Part shown: piece after piece, positions 7,501-9,970 of the stretch
Layout of the letters: each line of letters starts with the position of its first letter
Position numbering within the stretch: the first letter of the stretch is position 1
Source of the DNA: an uncultured Campylobacter sp.
Lineage (GTDB): Bacteria > Campylobacterota > Campylobacteria > Campylobacterales > Campylobacteraceae
Assembly (NCBI RefSeq): GCF_937997465.1
Contig: NZ_CALKTQ010000284.1
Location: forward strand, 1 to 9,970
Length of the DNA: 9,970 nt
Direction of reading: 5' to 3'
Notes under the pieces: model-generated
What the model was told of the DNA's origin: nothing
What the model saw: the letters and a program-made list of their open reading frames with translations, nothing else
Databases searched by the model: none
Position numbers and translations under genes: made by a program

Positions 7501-7571
7501 CAAATTTTACCCATTAAATTTACTCAAATTTCAAAGTCGGATAAATCTGATAATCAAAAAATATAGCTTGT

Positions 7572-7586
7572 TGATAAGACTTATAC
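7572..7586. promoter_or_regulatory. Candidate Fur box upstream of the FTR1 gene
   Basis: TGATAAGACTTATAC matches 11 of 15 positions of the palindromic Fur 7-1-7 pattern TGATAATAATTATCA and contains the exact palindrome ATAAG-A-CTTAT. A further TGATAATCA lies at 7548-7556 region (GATAATCA, 7549-7556). The homologous C. jejuni locus is known to be iron- and Fur-controlled, which makes the site plausible. It was identified by eye in AT-rich DNA, where chance matches are common. Confidence 0.45.
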
Positions 7587-7602
7587 TTGATAGCCGTTTT
7601 TA

Positions 7603-7658
7603 TTTTCGCTAAAGTTTTTTAATGATAGAATGCGCGCATAAAACATATTTTATTGGAG
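7603..7658 (+). promoter_or_regulatory. Likely promoter and ribosome site of the FTR1 gene
   Basis: An extended -10 motif TGATAGAAT (7623-7631) follows a T-rich stretch (AAAGTTTTTTAA, 7611-7622), the usual look of Campylobacter sigma-70 promoters. The transcript would begin near 7638. The ribosome site TTGGAG (7653-7658) stands 5 nt before the ATG at 7664. An alternative pair TTGATA (7587-7592) and TAAAGT (7610-7615), 17 nt apart, would bring the Fur candidate into the -35 region. Confidence 0.5.
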
Positions 7659-7663
7659 TTTTT

Positions 7664-9628
7664 ATGAGTAAATTTTTGAAATTTATACTTGCTTTGTTTA
7701 TCCCCTTTATGCTAAATGCGCAGGACGCCGACTACGGCCCTGAGATACAGAGCATAAAAGATTCATTCGTAAGTATCATGCAACAGTACAAGGACGGCAA
7801 GATCGACGAAGCCAAAACCACCACGCAAAATGCGTATTTCGGGCATTTCGAAAATATCGAAGCCGCGATTAGGGTAAATTTGGGACAGAAAAAAGCCTAC
7901 TCGATGGAGTCTAAATTCGGTAAGATCCGTAAAGCCATCATCGCTAAAAAACCGGTAGAAGAGATACAAGCGATAATGGACGAGCTAAACAAAGAGATGG
8001 ATGAGGTTTTGCCCGTCATCAACGCCGGTCATAAGCTAGTGGGCGAGTACTCAGACCCTAAAAACGCGGACGCCGCGCAGACAGCCAAGACTACCGAGGC
8101 TAGCCAAACTACGGCACAGCCCGCAAGTAGCGCCGCTATCGAACCGCACTGGCAGGTGGTTTATAACGACATAAAAACAGCCCTTAGCGCTGCCGCAGCA
8201 GCCTACGAAAAGGGCGACAAAGACGCCGCAAAGCAGCAGATAAGCAATAAAGCCAAATTTGAGCTTTACCGCAACACGAAGCTGGAAGAGGCCATTCGTA
8301 GATTTATAACAGGCGGTCAGGGTATCGACGGCGATATCCAAAAACGAATGGGTTCGGCGATAATCGCGATAAACAACGATGTAGCCGCCGACGTACTAAA
8401 GTCAAATTTGGAGGAGCTTGATGCGCTGATATACGAAAACGTAGCCAAGCTGCCTATGGACTCGGGTTCGCTAGCTACTAACGTGGTTTTACCTGATAAC
8501 GCCGAGGATGACGCGGCTACTGATTTTGCGCCAGTCGTTGCTAACATAAAGGCAAAAATCGCCGACGTGATCAAACTTTACGCCGCAAAAGACGTAGCTA
8601 AAGCTATGAGCGATGCGCAGGATATTTACTTCGACGAGTTCGAAGGTAGCGGTATGGAAAACAAAGTAGGCGCGATAGACGTCGGCCTAAAAACTAAGAT
8701 AGAAGGAAATTTCGGCGAAGTAGTCGCACTGATGAAGGCGGGTGTGAGCGTCGAGAGACTCCAGCAAGCAGCCGATAATCTGGGCGCAAATTTAGACGCC
8801 GCGCTAGAAAAAACAAGCGGCAGCAGCTCCCCTTGGGCGCTATTTGTTTACGCGCTTACTATCATACTTCGCGAGGGATTTGAGGCGCTCATCATCGTAG
8901 CGGCCGTCGTGGCGTATCTACTAAAAACCGGCAACGAAAAGCGCATGAGTATCGTTTACAGCTCGCTTGCCGTAGCGGTCGTGTTAAGCTTTGTTATGGC
9001 GTGGATTATGAATTTGATTTTTGCCGGCGCTGCAGGTCAAAAAAGAGAGGTGATGGAGGGCGCGGTGATGCTTATTGCCGTAGGACTGCTCTTTTACGTC
9101 GGTTTTTGGTTGCTCTCAAACGCAGGCGCAAAAAAATGGAGCAAATATATCCAAAGCCACGTCAGCGAGTCGATATCTGCAGGATCTGCTAAGGCGCTTT
9201 GGTGGACGGTGTTTTTAGCTGTTTTTAGAGAGGGTGCGGAGACCGTGCTTTTCTATCAGGCGCTGATTTTTGACGCTAAAGATAGCGCGGGCTACTCGAT
9301 GATCGCGCTGGGATTTATAGTGGGGCTAGTCATCTTGCTCGTCACTTACTACGTGTTTAAAATTTTTGCTATAAAAATCCCGATCAAGCCGTTTTTCTTG
9401 TTCACTTCGGCGATCATTTTTTATATGTCGATCGTGTTTGTGGGCAAGGGGCTTATGGAGTTTGTCGAGGGTAAAATTTTCGTTCCGACCAAGATCGAAG
9501 GCTTCCCAACTATCGAGTGGCTGGGTATTTATCCGTATTACGAGAGCTTAGTACCGCAGACTATCATGGTAGCGGCGCTAATCATCGGCGTGATCATAAT
9601 GAAAAAAAAGCAAGCCAAAGAGGCTTAA
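7664..9628 (+). CDS. FTR1-family iron permease with periplasmic repeat domain
   Basis: This 654-residue inner-membrane protein (C. jejuni cFtr1/Cj1658 type) is thought to import iron together with P19. A signal peptide (about 1-19, ending LNA before QD) puts the N-terminal half in the periplasm. That half has three imperfect ~100-residue repeats (about 24-120, 162-262 and 288-385). An Ala/Thr/Ser-rich linker (131-161) lies between the first two. The C-terminal half has about seven membrane segments. Two of them carry the REXXE iron motifs of the FTR1 family: REGFE (403-407) and REGAE (522-526). A basic tail MKKKQAKEA ends the protein. The ATG at 7664 is preferred over an in-frame ATG at 7622 because it alone has a ribosome site and is followed directly by the signal peptide. 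It is followed 75 bp later by p19, so one iron-uptake operon is likely. Fur control is suggested by an upstream site. Substrate oxidation state is not evident from sequence. Confidence 0.93.
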   Translation: MSKFLKFILALFIPFMLNAQDADYGPEIQSIKDSFVSIMQQYKDGKIDEAKTTTQNAYFGHFENIEAAIRVNLGQKKAYSMESKFGKIRKAIIAKKPVEEIQAIMDELNKEMDEVLPVINAGHKLVGEYSDPKNADAAQTAKTTEASQTTAQPASSAAIEPHWQVVYNDIKTALSAAAAAYEKGDKDAAKQQISNKAKFELYRNTKLEEAIRRFITGGQGIDGDIQKRMGSAIIAINNDVAADVLKSNLEELDALIYENVAKLPMDSGSLATNVVLPDNAEDDAATDFAPVVANIKAKIADVIKLYAAKDVAKAMSDAQDIYFDEFEGSGMENKVGAIDVGLKTKIEGNFGEVVALMKAGVSVERLQQAADNLGANLDAALEKTSGSSSPWALFVYALTIILREGFEALIIVAAVVAYLLKTGNEKRMSIVYSSLAVAVVLSFVMAWIMNLIFAGAAGQKREVMEGAVMLIAVGLLFYVGFWLLSNAGAKKWSKYIQSHVSESISAGSAKALWWTVFLAVFREGAETVLFYQALIFDAKDSAGYSMIALGFIVGLVILLVTYYVFKIFAIKIPIKPFFLFTSAIIFYMSIVFVGKGLMEFVEGKIFVPTKIEGFPTIEWLGIYPYYESLVPQTIMVAALIIGVIIMKKKQAKEA

Positions 9629-9641
9629 ATTTGACGTTTCT

Positions 9642-9666
9642 AGCTTTCGCGGGTTGCCGCGAAGCT
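9642..9666 (+). other. Hairpin between the FTR1 gene and p19
   Basis: AGCTT(T)CGCGG (9642-9652) pairs with CCGCGAAGCT (9657-9666) around a GTTG loop, with one bulged T. It forms a 10-bp GC-rich stem starting 13 nt after the permease stop. What follows is A-rich (TAAAAATAAATTT), with no T-run, so full termination is unlikely. It may act as a processing or stabilising element that lets p19 be expressed more strongly than the permease, or as a weak attenuator. Confidence 0.6.
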
Positions 9667-9703
9667 TAAAAATAAATTTACAAACCAATTTAAAGGAGAG
9701 AAC

Positions 9704-9970
9704 ATGAACAAATTTGTTAAAACAGCTTTGGCATTTAGCCTTGCTGCTTCAGTAGCCGTAGCAGGCGAGTTTCCTATCGGCGATCCGGTAGAGATCAACG
9801 GCATGGAGATAGCTGCCGTTTATCTAGAGCCGATCGACATGGAGCCAAAAGGCATCGACCTAGCTCCTAGTAAAGCAGACATCCACCTAGAGGCCGACAT
9901 CCACGCTATCGAGGGAAATAAAAACGGCTTTGCAGCCGGCGAGTGGATCCCTTATCTAAAAGTTAATTAC
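9704..9970 (+). CDS. p19: Periplasmic iron-transport protein P19, 5' part
   Basis: The first 89 codons are present and the frame is open at the right edge; the C. jejuni protein is about 179 residues, so roughly half is missing. A signal peptide (about 1-20, ending AVA before GEF) is followed by GDPVEINGMEIAAVYLEPI and ADIHLEADIHAIEGN, nearly identical to C. jejuni P19 as I recall it. P19 is a copper-containing periplasmic dimer needed for growth in low iron and works with the FTR1 permease. His61 and Glu63 (HLEAD) appear to be the first metal ligands of the family, with Met34 and His67 also conserved in this stretch; the later ligands lie beyond the window. A strong ribosome site AAAGGAG (9692-9698) precedes the ATG. 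In C. jejuni further membrane and thioredoxin-like genes follow (Cj1660-1665), so the locus probably continues to the right. Confidence 0.95.
   Translation, partial: MNKFVKTALAFSLAASVAVAGEFPIGDPVEINGMEIAAVYLEPIDMEPKGIDLAPSKADIHLEADIHAIEGNKNGFAAGEWIPYLKVNY

Noticed and set aside
7355..7612. 85-codon + strand frame running from the end of fdhB through its terminator
   Set aside because: It overlaps fdhB and reads through the terminator stem and AT-rich promoter region; no start signal or protein-like composition.
7622..7663. Earlier in-frame ATG start for the FTR1 permease adding 14 residues
   Set aside because: It overlaps the proposed -10 element, has no ribosome site, and would place polar residues before a normal signal peptide that begins at 7664.
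7464..7663. Repeated CAAATTT/AAATTTG words as possible short repeats or array
   Set aside because: These words occur throughout the window, inside genes as well, as a general codon and composition habit of this lineage; spacing is irregular.
7763..8574. Minus-strand frames opposite the permease repeat region
   Set aside because: The low-complexity Ala/Ser/Thr sequence of the sense gene keeps the opposite frames open; nothing supports expression.

Overview
The window reads as chromosomal DNA of a Campylobacter-like epsilonproteobacterium. The gene order selA-selB-dsbC-like matches what I recall of C. jejuni Cj1378-Cj1380. The Ftr1-P19 pair matches Cj1658-Cj1659, and the visible P19 residues are very close to the C. 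jejuni protein. The GC content looks too high for C. jejuni and fits the oral group (C. rectus, showae, gracilis or curvus); this species guess is inference. All real genes lie on the + strand and are packed tightly, with no sign of mobile DNA.

Region 1 (1-2609) is selenocysteine machinery: the 3' end of selA (selenocysteine synthase) overlapping by 4 bp the complete selB (the special elongation factor). Region 2 (2669-3376) is an exported DsbC/DsbG-like thiol-disulfide protein with its own likely promoter, followed by a long AT-rich inverted repeat. Region 3 (3377-3710) is a 334-bp gene-free, AT-rich leader upstream of the formate dehydrogenase operon. Region 4 (3711-7463) is that operon: a 69-residue twin-arginine protein of unknown function, the catalytic subunit fdhA with an in-frame UGA selenocysteine codon (Sec178), and the four-cluster iron-sulfur subunit fdhB. 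It is closed by a strong intrinsic terminator (7467-7500). The catalytic gene is one continuous reading frame of 986 residues. A standard gene caller would break it at 4463-4465, but a SECIS hairpin sits directly after the UGA with its GGU loop 19-21 nt downstream. Region 5 (7464-9970) is an iron uptake locus: a probable Fur site and promoter, an FTR1-family permease with a three-repeat periplasmic domain, an intergenic hairpin, and the start of p19, which runs off the right edge.

How the parts connect: SelA converts Ser-tRNA(Sec) to Sec-tRNA(Sec), and SelB delivers it at the SECIS-marked UGA of fdhA. FdhA and FdhB are then exported by Tat as a folded periplasmic complex that oxidises formate and passes electrons towards the quinone pool. 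The enzyme has five predicted [4Fe-4S] clusters, so the adjacent iron-import genes are functionally compatible neighbours, although no regulatory link is shown. Notably, no cytochrome b subunit gene (fdhC) follows fdhB here; the terminator comes immediately after it. I see no tRNA or rRNA gene, CRISPR array, insertion sequence or phage gene. The most rewarding points for follow-up are the small Tat protein, the missing fdhC, the triplicated FTR1 domain and the non-coding structures between genes. None of them amounts to a clearly new system.
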